Of a stretch of DNA of 64,000 nt, positions 46,512-55,299 are shown piece by piece. Source of the DNA: Bog-473 sp963743785 (GTDB lineage: Bacteria > Actinomycetota > Acidimicrobiia > Acidimicrobiales > RAAP-2); the NCBI GenBank assembly GCA_963743785.1, contig CAVURD010000017.1:39861-103860 (forward strand), in the 5' to 3' direction. A program made the position numbers and the translations under genes. The notes under the pieces were generated by a model that did not search any database, was not told the DNA's origin, and worked only from the letters and a program-made list of their open reading frames with translations. Position 1 is the first letter of the stretch, and every line of letters begins with the position of its first letter.

Positions 46512-47249
46512 ATGAACTTCTTCCATCAGGTGGTGAGCTACTTCGGCGACGGGGCCAACTGGACCGGCCCGACCGGCATCCCGACGCTCTTCTACCGCCA
46601 GTTCATCCTCTCCGCCACGGTCATCGTCGTCGCCATCGCGCTGGGTGGGGGAGCCGGCGTGGTCCTCGGCCATACCGGCCGCGGTTCGTTGGTGGCGGTC
46701 AATTCGGCCAACGCCTTCCGGGCCGTGCCCAGCCTGGCCCTCCTGACGCTTTTGGCCATCAGTCCCCAGGTCTCACTGAAGTGGGGCGGCTTCCTGGCCT
46801 CGTTCATCGCGCTGACCGTGCTGGCCGTGCCGCCCATCCTGACCAACACCTACGTCGGTATCCGGGAAGTGGACGCCGACGTCACCGACGCCGCCCGGGC
46901 CATGGGGCTCAGGGGTGGGCAGATCATGGGCCGGGTGGAACTGCCGCTGGCGCTGCCCTTCATCGTGGCCGGCATCCGCACGGCGGCCATCGAGGTGGTG
47001 GCCACGTCGACCCTGGCCGCCTACGTCAGCTACTCGGACCTGGGGACGCCCCTGTTGGCCGGCCTGAGCAGCAATAACAGCGTCGAGGCATTCTGCGCCT
47101 CGCTCCTGGTCATCCTGCTGGCCGCCCTCTTCGCCGTGGCTCTTGGTCTGCTCCAACGAGCGGTCACCCCGGCCGGGCTGCGCCATCACCGCCGAGCCGG
47201 GAACATGTTGGCCCCGGCCCCCGCCGTCGAGGGGGCCGCGGCGGCCTGA
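46512..47249 (+). CDS. quaternary-amine ABC importer permease 2
   Basis: Second membrane subunit, 245 residues from the ATG at 46512 (an upstream in-frame start at 46491 overlaps permease 1). Six helices. The conserved LPSLALL-like NAFRAVPSLALLTLLAISPQ and the EAA-type loop VDADVTDAARAMGLRGGQIM are clear. TAAIEVVATSTLAAYVSYSD is typical of OpuCD-like permeases. Intact frame, unlike its neighbour. The stop codon is the first base triplet of a 13-bp tandem repeat. Confidence 0.92.
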   Translation: MNFFHQVVSYFGDGANWTGPTGIPTLFYRQFILSATVIVVAIALGGGAGVVLGHTGRGSLVAVNSANAFRAVPSLALLTLLAISPQVSLKWGGFLASFIALTVLAVPPILTNTYVGIREVDADVTDAARAMGLRGGQIMGRVELPLALPFIVAGIRTAAIEVVATSTLAAYVSYSDLGTPLLAGLSSNNSVEAFCASLLVILLAALFAVALGLLQRAVTPAGLRHHRRAGNMLAPAPAVEGAAAA

Positions 47250-47272
47250 CCTGCCACGTTGACCTGCCACCT
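47247..47272. repeat. 13-bp tandem repeat beginning at a stop codon
   Basis: TGACCTGCCACGT then TGACCTGCCACCT (one mismatch), followed by a further TGA at 47273. The first TGA is the permease stop. As the unit is 13 bases, the three TGAs fall in three different frames. Confidence 0.9.
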
Positions 47273-47400
47273 TGACAATCCTGAGTGGCCTACTCATGAT
47301 TAGGTCATCGTTACAGTCGTGTGACGAAATAGGGTTTGCCCAATTGCAATACGGGTACCGGTAGCACCACTCCAATTCCCTCGACGAAAAGGAACCGCTC

Positions 47401-48306
47401 ATGCGCTTGACCCGCCTTCTCATGGGAGCTGTTGCGCTGACCATGCTGGTCACCCTCAGCACCTCGGCCGTCGCCTCGGCGGCCTCGAAACCGACCATCA
47501 TCATCGGCTCGACCAACTTCGAAGAGCAGGCCATCGTGGCCAACCTCTACGGCGACGTCCTCAAGAAGGCCGGGTACCCGGTGACGGTGGAGCCGGCAGC
47601 CGGCACCCGGGCCATCGTGGTGCCGGCCATCAAGAGCGGGCAGATCGACCTCGAGGCCGACTACGCCGGCTCGCTGGTCAACTTCTTGAACAACGGCGTC
47701 TCCACCCCGGTGGCCGACAGCCTGGCCACGGCCGTGCCGAGCCTGAAGAGGAGCCTGAACCCCTCCGGTGTCACCGTGCTCACGCCCGCCCCGGCCCTCG
47801 ACACCAACGTCTTCGTGGTGACCAAGGCCACGGCCAGCAAGTACCACCTGACCACCATCTCGAGCCTGAAGCCGGTCGCCTCCAAGCTGGTGCTCGGCGG
47901 GCCGCCCGAATGCCCGACCAACGCCGGCTGCCTGCCGGGCCTGGAGAAGACCTACGGCTTGAAGTTCTCCAGCTTCAAGGCCACCGACGAGGCCGGTCCG
48001 ATCAGCGTGGCCGCCCTCAAGAACGGCGAGGTCCAGGTGGTCGAGCTGTTCTCCAGTGACGGCAATGTGGTCTCCAACAATTTCGTCGCCCTCAAGGACA
48101 ACAAGAACCTGGAGGCGGCCGACTACATCACCCCGGTCATCCGCACCTCGGTGGACTCGAGCCAGGTGGCCGCCGCCATCAACAAGGTGTCGGCCAAGCT
48201 GACGACGGCGCAGATCTCCAAGTTGAACCTCCTGGTGACCGGTCCGCAGAAAGAGGCGCCGGCCGCCGTGGCCCAGACCTGGTTGCAGCAACAGGGTCTG
48301 GGCTGA
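47401..48306 (+). CDS. quaternary-amine ABC importer substrate-binding protein
   Basis: Extracytoplasmic OpuCC/OsmF-type binding protein, 301 residues. Signal peptide: RLTRLLMGAVALTMLVTLST ending near ASA-A (residue ~28), no lipobox Cys. Mature start TIIIGSTNFEEQAIVANLYG is the family hallmark, followed by DLEADYAGSLVNF and a C-terminal lobe. Intact frame. AAAGGAA precedes the ATG. The 151-base gap from the permease contains a small palindrome (TGAGT/ACTCA at 47283-47297). Ligand (betaine, choline, carnitine) not decided: I do not see a full Trp/Tyr cage by eye. Confidence 0.9.
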   Translation: MRLTRLLMGAVALTMLVTLSTSAVASAASKPTIIIGSTNFEEQAIVANLYGDVLKKAGYPVTVEPAAGTRAIVVPAIKSGQIDLEADYAGSLVNFLNNGVSTPVADSLATAVPSLKRSLNPSGVTVLTPAPALDTNVFVVTKATASKYHLTTISSLKPVASKLVLGGPPECPTNAGCLPGLEKTYGLKFSSFKATDEAGPISVAALKNGEVQVVELFSSDGNVVSNNFVALKDNKNLEAADYITPVIRTSVDSSQVAAAINKVSAKLTTAQISKLNLLVTGPQKEAPAAVAQTWLQQQGLG

Positions 48307-48427
48307 CGCGCCTGACCCGCTGACCGACGCTGCCTGACTCGATCGACAGCCTGACGAAGGGGCCGGACCGCCTGGCTAACTGAGCCCGGCCGACTGAGAC
48401 ACCGGTTCCCGCGAAAACGCCGTCCTG

Positions 48428-48821
48428 CTAAGAAGACGTTGCGGGCGGACGCGTGGGAAACCCCGCCGCCTTCCAGGCCGCGAACCCACCATCGAGATCG
48501 GTGGTGCGCGGCCGGCCCAGGCTGATCAGGCTGGCCGCCGCCAAGCTGGAGGCGTAGCCCTCCTGGCACATGATCACCGCCGTGCGGTCGGCATCATCGG
48601 CTTCGGGGAGCCGGTGCGAGCCCTGCGGGTCGAGCCGCCACTCCAGGTCGTTGCGCTCGACGATGAGCGCGCCGGGCACCTCACCGAACTGGGCTCGTTG
48701 GGCGGCCGGGCGGATGTCGATCAACAAGCCACCGTCGTCGCAGGATCTGGCGGGCCTGCTCGGCATCGACCCGCCGCAGCAGCTGCCGGGCGTCGGCCAG
48801 CAGACGATCGACCCCGCTCAC
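48428..48821 (-). CDS. rhodanese-domain protein, one frameshift
   Basis: Sulfurtransferase domain, ~130 residues. The GTG at 48821 overlaps the cysteine dioxygenase stop (GTGA) and begins VSGVDRLLADARQLLRRVDA. The frame breaks near 48745, resuming DDGGLLIDIRPAAQRAQFGE. The active-site loop is IMCQEGYASSLAA: the catalytic Cys is present. GGFAAWKAAGFP closes the domain. Translational coupling to the dioxygenase points to a shared role in thiol or sulfane-sulfur oxidation. Confidence 0.82.
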
Positions 48822-49304
48822 GGGGCCCATGCCGGATCGGCCCGGTACTCGGCCCGTTCGACCACCAGTCCCGGTCCTTCCTGGCGGTAGAAGGTCATCG
48901 ACGCCATGGGCGGAGAGTAGACGTGGACACTGGTGGCCGGCACAGTCACCGATGTTCACGACGTCGTGGATATGGCTGGGGCCGAACGCGGATCCTCCCC
49001 CGACCTCCAACGTGCGGTGGATCAAGCCGCCACCCCGGGCGAGCGAGTGTTCCTGCAACGCACCGTCGACCACCCACAGCGCGCCCGATGACCCGCCGTG
49101 GTCGTGCAATTCGAGCCCCTGATCCCTCGGCCAATGGATGGCCCAGATCTCCAGGTCGTCGGTGAGCTCCAACAGCTCGTAGGAACGGGCCGACAGGTCG
49201 TGGCTCGCCCGCGGCAACACGTCGGCGAGCGATTCGACATAGCGCTGCACCAGGCCGAGGAGCTCCAGGGGGCCGCACCCGTGAATCAGGCCCGGCCCGA
49301 CCAC
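48818..49304 (-). CDS. cysteine dioxygenase-like cupin, one frameshift
   Basis: Non-haem iron dioxygenase oxidising cysteine to cysteine sulfinate. It has the 3-His metal site: ELHDHGGSSGA (two His) and GPSHIHDVVN. Helical N-terminal part LELLGLVQRYVESLADVL. The frame breaks near 48945 and continues SVHVYSPPMASMTFYRQEG to a TGA at 48818. Start: GTG at 49304 with AGGGAG 7 bases upstream. An ATG at 49374 in another frame (TITQADTPGSTGSHL) could be the true start if a further base is wrong. Confidence 0.82.
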
Positions 49305-49583
49305 CGGAGCGCTCCCTGGCCCGGGTGAGATGCGAGCCGGTGGATCCGGGTGTGTCGGCCTGCGTGATGGTCATCGGGCGTGTCTTCTCTCGGGTGCGCT
49401 TGCGGCTTGAGCAGAGCTAAATCTCTATTCCCGATCAGTTTAGTCGTCTTTAGCCCACGATCAACCTCGCGCCCCATCTTCGGCCGGCCGTGCCGACCAG
49501 CGTGCATCACGTGGCGCGGTGGGCCAAGGTAGGGCGGGCGCTGTCAAACCTGAGGCCAGTGCCACCAAGAGGGAGCCCCAGCC

Positions 49584-50777
49584 ATGCCCGCAGCCGGTCG
49601 ATCAAGACCAGGTCCACCCAAGGTCTTCGCCTCCGCCACCCTGGGTCCGGTCACCCTCCGGAACCGCATCATCAAGGCCGCCACCTTCGAAGGGGTCATG
49701 CCGGGGGGCCAGGTCAGCGACCAACTCATCGACTTCCATCGCCGGGTCGCCCAAGGTGGGGCCGCCATGAGCACCGTGGCCTACCTGGCCGTGTCTCCCG
49801 AAGGCCGCACCGATCGGCACTGCCTCCTCCTCGACCAGGCGACCTTGCCGGGACTGCGCCGCCTCACCGATGCCGTGCACGCCGAGGGCGCGGCAGCCGC
49901 CGCGCAGGTCGGGCACGCCGGCCCGGTGGCCAATGCCCGCTCCAACCGCGCCCCGGCTCTCTCCCCCTCCGGTGGCTGGACCCCGATGGGCACGCGCCTG
50001 CACGCCGCCACGGCCGCCGACGTCGACCGCATCACCGAGGACTACCGACGGGCGGCCCTCGTCGCCGTCGAAGCCGGTTTCGACAGCATCGAGGTGCACG
50101 TCGGGCACAACTATCTGCTCAGTGCCTTCCTGAGCCCCAAGCTCAACCGCCGAGACGACGCCTACGGCGGGAGCGTGGAGAACCGAGCCCGCTTCCCCCG
50201 CCGGGTGCTTCGGGCCGTACGCGACGCCGTCGGCGACCGGGTGGCCGTCACGGCCAAGCTCAACATGGCCGACGGGGTGCCGGGCGGCCTCTGGCTCGAG
50301 GACAGCCTCGAAGTGGCCGCCCTCATGGAGTCCGACGGCGTGCTCGATGCGATCGAGCTCACCGGCGGCAGCTCGCTCGCCAACCCCATGTACCTCTTCC
50401 GGGGCGAAGCGCCGTTGCGCGAGTTCGGCGCCACCCTGCCCGGACCGGCGCGGCTCGGATTCAAGCTCGTCGGCCGCCGCTTCCTGCGCGCCTACCCGTA
50501 CGAAGAGGCGTTCTTCCTGCCTTACGCCCGGCAGTTTCTCGACGCCCTCTCCCTTCCGCTCATCCTCCTGGGCGGGATCACCCGGCTCGAGACGGTCGAG
50601 TCGGCATTGGCCGAGGGCTTCGGTTTCGTGGCCATGGCGCGGGCCCTCCTGCGCGAGCCCGACCTCATCACCCGCATGCAGGCGGGGTCGGCCACATCGT
50701 CTCTGTGCATCCACTGCAACCAGTGCATGCCCACCATCTACTCGGGGACGCGCTGCGTGCTGGTCAAGGGCGGATGA
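49584..50777 (+). CDS. NADH:flavin oxidoreductase, old yellow enzyme family
   Basis: FMN-dependent ene-reductase or demethylase-type TIM barrel, 397 residues. Conserved segments: LGPVTLRNRIIKAATFEG, QVGHAGP, FDSIEVHVGHNYLLSAFLSP with the catalytic H-x-x-N variant, NRRDDAYGGSVENR and the C-terminal phosphate-binding GFGFVAMARALLREPDL. A Cys pair (CIHCNQCMPT) near the end would bind a cluster only in the long 2,4-dienoyl-CoA reductase type; here the domain after it is missing, so it is probably structural. Single gene. Confidence 0.9.
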   Translation: MPAAGRSRPGPPKVFASATLGPVTLRNRIIKAATFEGVMPGGQVSDQLIDFHRRVAQGGAAMSTVAYLAVSPEGRTDRHCLLLDQATLPGLRRLTDAVHAEGAAAAAQVGHAGPVANARSNRAPALSPSGGWTPMGTRLHAATAADVDRITEDYRRAALVAVEAGFDSIEVHVGHNYLLSAFLSPKLNRRDDAYGGSVENRARFPRRVLRAVRDAVGDRVAVTAKLNMADGVPGGLWLEDSLEVAALMESDGVLDAIELTGGSSLANPMYLFRGEAPLREFGATLPGPARLGFKLVGRRFLRAYPYEEAFFLPYARQFLDALSLPLILLGGITRLETVESALAEGFGFVAMARALLREPDLITRMQAGSATSSLCIHCNQCMPTIYSGTRCVLVKGG

Positions 50778-50839
50778 TGCGGGGCCGAGGGCAGCGGCCA
50801 CCTTATCATCGAGACGGCGGGTAGGGAGGAGGAAGGGCC

Positions 50840-51721
50840 ATGGGATCAGCCCTCGCTGTGCTGGCCGCGTTCGCCTTCGCTTTCGGTACGGTGCTCCAGC
50901 AGAAGGGCACGCTCACCACCACTCAAGAGAGCGGCGACGCGCCTTGGCTGATCCAGATCCTGCGCAAGCCGGTCTGGCTGGCGGGCATGGTCATGCAGGC
51001 CTCGGGGTGGATCCTCCAGGCGGTGGCCCTGGACAAGGCCCCCCTCATGGTGGTCCAGGCCATCACGTCGCTCAGCCTGGTCATCGCTCTCCCCATCGGG
51101 ATATGGCTCACCGGTCAGCAGGTCGACCGAAAAGTGGTGGCCGGCGCTGTGGCCGTGGTCGCCGGCATCGTCGTGTTTCTCTCGGTCGGGTCCCCTCACG
51201 GTGGGACGACCAATCCGAACGCAGCGACGTGGTGGACCGCCTGTCTGGTCATCGCCGCTCTCGTTCTGGTCTTCGTCGCGCTGGGCCGGAGCCGACAGGG
51301 TGCAACCAGAGCACTGCTGTTCGGCTCGGCCGCCGGGTTCGGCTACGGCCTCCAGACCGCGGTGACCAAGGATTTCGACCTCGAAGTCGGCCACGGTCTG
51401 GTGGCCCTCCTGGCCGACTGGTCCATCTACGTGCTCGCCGCCTCGGCCGTGGTCGGATTCATCCTGCAGCAGTCCGCCCTCAAGACGGGCGTCCTGGCCC
51501 CCGCCATGGCGTCGAGCAACGCCGTCACGCTCTTCGTCGGCGTCATCCTCGGCAGCGTCATCTTCGGCGAGATGCTGGGGAATGGCAGTGGCCACGTGGC
51601 GCCCGCCATCGTGGGGCTGCTCCTGGCCGTCGCCGGAGTCGTGCTGCTGGCCCGGGCCGAAGGACCAACCGCGGACCCGGCCCAGGGCGAACACGCCCCC
51701 TTCCCGGCCCCGACATCGTGA
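50840..51721 (+). CDS. DMT-superfamily transporter
   Basis: A 293-residue membrane protein with nine to ten short helices and the two-repeat DMT layout. GTVLQQKGTL near residues 16-26 and GFILQQSALKTG in the second repeat mirror each other, as in EamA/NIPA-like carriers. KAPLMVVQAITSLSLVIALP is the conserved helix 3-4 region. The substrate could be a metabolite or Mg2+; nothing here decides it. The stop is followed by a degenerate 15-bp tandem repeat. Confidence 0.85.
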   Translation: MGSALAVLAAFAFAFGTVLQQKGTLTTTQESGDAPWLIQILRKPVWLAGMVMQASGWILQAVALDKAPLMVVQAITSLSLVIALPIGIWLTGQQVDRKVVAGAVAVVAGIVVFLSVGSPHGGTTNPNAATWWTACLVIAALVLVFVALGRSRQGATRALLFGSAAGFGYGLQTAVTKDFDLEVGHGLVALLADWSIYVLAASAVVGFILQQSALKTGVLAPAMASSNAVTLFVGVILGSVIFGEMLGNGSGHVAPAIVGLLLAVAGVVLLARAEGPTADPAQGEHAPFPAPTS

Positions 51722-51727
51722 CGATCG

Positions 51728-51772
51728 TGACCACGCATCCCGTGACCACGCACCCAGCGACCACGCAACGCA
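51728..51772. repeat. 15-bp imperfect tandem repeat, three copies
   Basis: TGACCACGCATCCCG, TGACCACGCACCCAG and CGACCACGCAACGCA, starting 7 bases past the DMT stop, in the gap before the convergent amidase gene. Confidence 0.85.
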
Positions 51773-51784
51773 GTCACCCACCGG

Positions 51785-53221
51785 TCACGCGCTGACCGGC
51801 GGCCTCCGGCCGGCCCACGGCAGCGCTTCTTCGAGCTGGCCAGCCAGCGAGAGCAACGTCTCCTCGTCGCCGAAGCGACCGACGAATTGCACGCCGATGG
51901 GCAGACCCTCGCCGTTCCAATGCAGCGGCAGCGAGATCCCGGGCTGGCCGGTCACGTTGAACGGCGGCGTAAAGGGCACGTAGGCGGCGGCACGGAACAG
52001 GCCGTGCAGCGGTTCTCCCGGCGGTGAGTCGAACGTCCCCAACGGCGCCGGAGGCTCACCAAGGGTGGGCGTGATGAGCACGTCGATCCCTTCGAAGTAG
52101 GCGGCGATGTGGCGGCTGAACTGTTGGAGCACCTGGACCGACATCAGATAGCGATCCGAACTGATGGAGCGGCCGAGCTCGATCAGCGCCCAGCTCAGTG
52201 GCTCGACGTCGTCCTCGGTGGCGGTCCGGGCGACCCGCTGCTCCCAGTCCAGCAGCACCCAGGCGTTGGCGGCGGCCCACACGTTGACGAAGTGCTCGGT
52301 GAAGGCATCGCCGTCGACCTCGAGCGCGGCGACCTCGACCCGGTGGCCCATCCGTTCGCACAGCGCGGCCGCCTCCTCGGTGGCCTTGACACAGTCGTGG
52401 TGCACGGCGCTCCCGGTGGGCGACGCCGTCATGACCGCCATGCGCAGCGGCTGCTTCTCCCCCGTCACGGCGGCGGCAAACGAGGCACCCCGCAAGGGTG
52501 GGGCCCAGTAGGGATCGCCGGGTACCGGACCGGCCACCGCGTCCAACACCGCGGCGCAGTCGCGCACCGAGCGCGTCACCACATGCTCGGCCACCAGCCC
52601 GCCCATCATGTCGCCGTACTGCGGCGCGGCCGATACCCGGGCCCGGGTGGGCTTGAGGCCGACCAGCCCGCAACAGGCGGCCGGAATGCGGATGGACCCA
52701 CCGCCATCGTTGGCGTGCGCCACCGGCACCATGCCCGAGGCCACCGCGGCGGCCGACCCGCCCGACGAGCCGCCGGTCGAGTGGTTGGTGTTCCACGGAT
52801 TGCGCGACGGGCCGAACCGACGGGGCTCGGTGGTGGGCAGGATGCCGAACTCGGGCGTGTTGGTCTTGCCACAGATGGCGAAGCCGGCGCGTTCGAAGCG
52901 CTTCGTCAGCTCCTGGTCGACGGTCGAGTGGTAGTCACCGGCCAGGTCCGACCCCTCGCAGAACGGCGTCCCGGCCAACTCGGCCCCCAGGTCCTTCAAC
53001 AACAGGGGCACGCCCCGGAACGGACCGTCACCCAAACCCGATGCGCCGCCGGCCAGGTCCCGGGCCCGATCGAACAACGGGTGGATGACGGCGTTCAACT
53101 CTGGATTGAGCTTCTCGATGCGGGCGATGGCCCCTTCAACCAGTTCGAGCGGCGAAACCTCGCCCTTGCGGACCAGATCCGCCTGCGCCGTTGCGTCCAA
53201 CCATGCCGTGTCATCACTCAT
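51785..53221 (-). CDS. amidase-signature hydrolase
   Basis: Ser-cisSer-Lys amidohydrolase, 478 residues. Catalytic Lys is in VPLLLKDLGAEL. The signature segment is NHSTGGSSGGSAAAVASGMV, which supplies both serines. CGKTNTPEFG and IPAACCGLVGLKPTRARVS are typical. No signal peptide. Substrate not known; the family ranges from aryl and aliphatic amides to 6-aminohexanoate oligomers. I choose ATG 53221; TACCGT ends 7 bases upstream (53229-53234), suggesting a leaderless mRNA. A GTG at 53230 would add three residues. Confidence 0.93.
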   Translation of the reverse strand: MSDDTAWLDATAQADLVRKGEVSPLELVEGAIARIEKLNPELNAVIHPLFDRARDLAGGASGLGDGPFRGVPLLLKDLGAELAGTPFCEGSDLAGDYHSTVDQELTKRFERAGFAICGKTNTPEFGILPTTEPRRFGPSRNPWNTNHSTGGSSGGSAAAVASGMVPVAHANDGGGSIRIPAACCGLVGLKPTRARVSAAPQYGDMMGGLVAEHVVTRSVRDCAAVLDAVAGPVPGDPYWAPPLRGASFAAAVTGEKQPLRMAVMTASPTGSAVHHDCVKATEEAAALCERMGHRVEVAALEVDGDAFTEHFVNVWAAANAWVLLDWEQRVARTATEDDVEPLSWALIELGRSISSDRYLMSVQVLQQFSRHIAAYFEGIDVLITPTLGEPPAPLGTFDSPPGEPLHGLFRAAAYVPFTPPFNVTGQPGISLPLHWNGEGLPIGVQFVGRFGDEETLLSLAGQLEEALPWAGRRPPVSA

Positions 53222-53250
53222 GGCGGCCACGGTACTCAGGCCGCGTCGCG

Positions 53251-53286
53251 GCCGCGTCGGGAACCCGCGTCGGGAAACCCGCGCCG
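53251..53286. repeat. 13-14-bp tandem repeat, about 2.6 copies
   Basis: GCCGCGTCGGGAA, CCCGCGTCGGGAAA and a partial CCCGCGCCG, between the HxlR stop (53291) and the amidase start. Confidence 0.85.
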
Positions 53287-53290
53287 TGAA

Positions 53291-53767
53291 TCAAGAGGCG
53301 AAGACGGTCTCCTCGGGCAGCCGGCGGGCGCCGGTCCAGATGGCGATGGCGTCGCTCACCTCGACGTCGACCCCGCAGACGACGCAGCGTCGGCGGTCGT
53401 CCAGCTCGCCCCCGCAGTCGCGGTGCTGGAGGATCATCGGCCGCTCGCCCTCGATGGCGTATTTGTCGCCCCACTTGAGGAGGGAGACCAGCACCGGCCA
53501 CAGGTCGGCGCCCTTCTCGGTCAGCCGGTACTCGTGGCGCAGGGGCCGCTCCTGGTACGGACGCTTGCGCACGATCCCGGCCTCGACCAGGCGCTCCAGC
53601 CGGGTCTGCAGGATGTTGCGGGCCACGCCCAGGTGGCGTTGGAGCTCCTCGAAGCGCCGGATCCCCATGAAGACGTCGCGCAGGATCAAGATGGTCCAGC
53701 GCTCCCCGATGATCTCGAGGGTCGAGGCGACCGAGCAGTACTGCGTGGGGTAGTCCCGCTTCAACAT
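53291..53767 (-). CDS. HxlR-family winged-helix regulator
   Basis: DNA-binding regulator, 158 residues. Starts with CSVASTLEIIGERWTILILR, the HxlR helix 1 with near-N-terminal Cys. The winged-helix core is FEELQRHLGVARNILQTRLE, and the wing is RHEYRLTEKG. A C-terminal extension carries a C-x-n-C-x2-C pattern (HRDCGGELDDRRRCVVCGVD), likely a zinc site. It is divergent from the MFS pump at 53836 with only 68 bases between starts, so it very likely controls that gene and itself. Confidence 0.92.
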   Translation of the reverse strand: MLKRDYPTQYCSVASTLEIIGERWTILILRDVFMGIRRFEELQRHLGVARNILQTRLERLVEAGIVRKRPYQERPLRHEYRLTEKGADLWPVLVSLLKWGDKYAIEGERPMILQHRDCGGELDDRRRCVVCGVDVEVSDAIAIWTGARRLPEETVFAS

Positions 53768-53800
53768 TCTCCCAGCCTAATCCTTTTTCCGCCAAATACA

Positions 53801-53828
53801 TTGCATAGTGCTACGTCAGTGGTACAGT
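53801..53828 (+). promoter_or_regulatory. sigma-70-type promoter of the MFS gene, probably leaderless
   Basis: TTGCAT (53801-53806), 16-base spacer, TACAGT (53823-53828), then 7 bases to the GTG at 53836, so transcription should begin at or next to the start codon. Two related direct repeats, GTGCTACGTCA and GTGGTACAGTCA (53809-53831), overlap the -10 and are candidate HxlR operators. Confidence 0.6.
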
Positions 53829-53835
53829 CAGTCCT

Positions 53836-55299
53836 GTGACACAACCCACTGAGTTGCAGGACGGCACCCCCGGCACCCCGACGGCGTCGCATCCGGCCCT
53901 GACCGCCCTGGTGGTGCTCACCGGGGTGTTCCTCTCCTCGCTGGATCTCTTCATCGTCAACATCGCCTTTCCCAGCATCTCGCTGAATTTCCACGGCGAG
54001 AGCCTGAGCTCGCTGTCGTGGGTGCTCAGCGCCTACACCATCGTGTTCGCCGCGTTGCTCGTCCCGGCCGGTCGCTGGGCCGACCGGGCCGGTCGCAAGC
54101 GGGCCTTCCTCATCGGGTTGGGCATCTTCACCGCGTCGTCCGCCCTCTGCGCGCTGAGCCCGACCCTCGGCCTGCTGATCGCCGCCCGCATTCTCCAGGC
54201 CAGCGGCGGGGCCCTCATGCTGCCCACCTCGCTCGGCCTGCTCCTCCCCGCCTTCGGGCCCGAACGCAAGGGTGCGGCCATCGGCCTGTGGTCGGCCGTC
54301 GGTGGCGCGGCGGCCGCCCTTGGCCCGCCCATCGGTGGCCTCCTGGTCCAGGTCAGCTGGCGCTGGGTCTTCCTGGTGAACCTGCCCTTCGCCCTCCTCG
54401 CTCTCGTCGTGGGCTTCCGCGTGCTGAGGGAGGTGAAGGACCCCGACGCCCACAAGGCGGACCTGGTCGGGGCCGGACTGCTGTCGCTCGCCGTGGCCAG
54501 CCTGGTGGCCGCCATCGTGAAGGGGTCCGACTGGGGCTGGGTGAGCCCGTCCATCCTGCTCGCCTTTGCCGTCGCCATCGGCTCGACGGTGGGGCTGGTG
54601 CTGCGCTCGCGCACGCACCCCAACCCGATCATCGAGCCGGCCGTGATCCGGCACCGGGCGGTGGCCCTGGCCGACGTGAGCTCGTTGATCTTCTTCGCCG
54701 GCTTCGGCGCCATGGTGCTCGGGTCGGTGCTGTTCCTCACCGGGGTGTGGCACGAGTCGGTCCTGCGCGCCGGGTTCATGCTGGCCCCGGGACCGCTCCT
54801 GGCCGGACTGTGCGCGTTCCCGGGCGGCCTGCTCGGTGCCCGGTACAGCCAACGCGCCGTCGGGACCGTGGGCAGCCTGCTCTTCGCCGCCAGTGCGGCG
54901 TGGTGGGTCACCCGCATCGGTGCCACGCCCGACTACGCCGGGGCGTACCTCCCCGGGTCGCTCATCGGAGGCGCCGGCGTGGGCCTGATGCTCCCCTCCC
55001 TGGGGGGCGCGGCCACCGCACCTCTGCCGCCGGAGCGCTTCGCCACCGGCACCGCCCTCTACGCCATGTGCCGCCAGATCGGCCTGGCCCTGGGGGTGGC
55101 CTGCCTGGTGGCCATCCTCGGCGTGGCCACGGGCCCGGCGGCCGTGGGCGACTTTCACCACGCCTGGGTCTTCATGGGATCCTGCGCCCTGCTCTCGTGC
55201 CTGGTCCTGCAGGGGATCGGCCGCAAGGCCACCATGGAGCGGGAGTCGCTCGAGGTCTTCGTGGAGGACGAGCCCTACGTGCTGGCCCCGTCGAGGTAG
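53836..55299 (+). CDS. MFS transporter, DHA2 (EmrB/QacA) type
   Basis: Fourteen-helix drug:proton antiporter, 487 residues. Motif D1-like LSSLDLFIVNIAFPSIS in helix 1, loop motif GRWADRAGRKRAF, and motif C-like SAVGGAAAALGPPIGGLLVQ in helix 5. GTG start at 53836 is supported by a -10 box ending 7 bases upstream. Its likely repressor is the divergent HxlR gene. The 3' end overlaps the convergent DUF6285 gene by 25 bases. Confidence 0.92.
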   Translation: MTQPTELQDGTPGTPTASHPALTALVVLTGVFLSSLDLFIVNIAFPSISLNFHGESLSSLSWVLSAYTIVFAALLVPAGRWADRAGRKRAFLIGLGIFTASSALCALSPTLGLLIAARILQASGGALMLPTSLGLLLPAFGPERKGAAIGLWSAVGGAAAALGPPIGGLLVQVSWRWVFLVNLPFALLALVVGFRVLREVKDPDAHKADLVGAGLLSLAVASLVAAIVKGSDWGWVSPSILLAFAVAIGSTVGLVLRSRTHPNPIIEPAVIRHRAVALADVSSLIFFAGFGAMVLGSVLFLTGVWHESVLRAGFMLAPGPLLAGLCAFPGGLLGARYSQRAVGTVGSLLFAASAAWWVTRIGATPDYAGAYLPGSLIGGAGVGLMLPSLGGAATAPLPPERFATGTALYAMCRQIGLALGVACLVAILGVATGPAAVGDFHHAWVFMGSCALLSCLVLQGIGRKATMERESLEVFVEDEPYVLAPSR

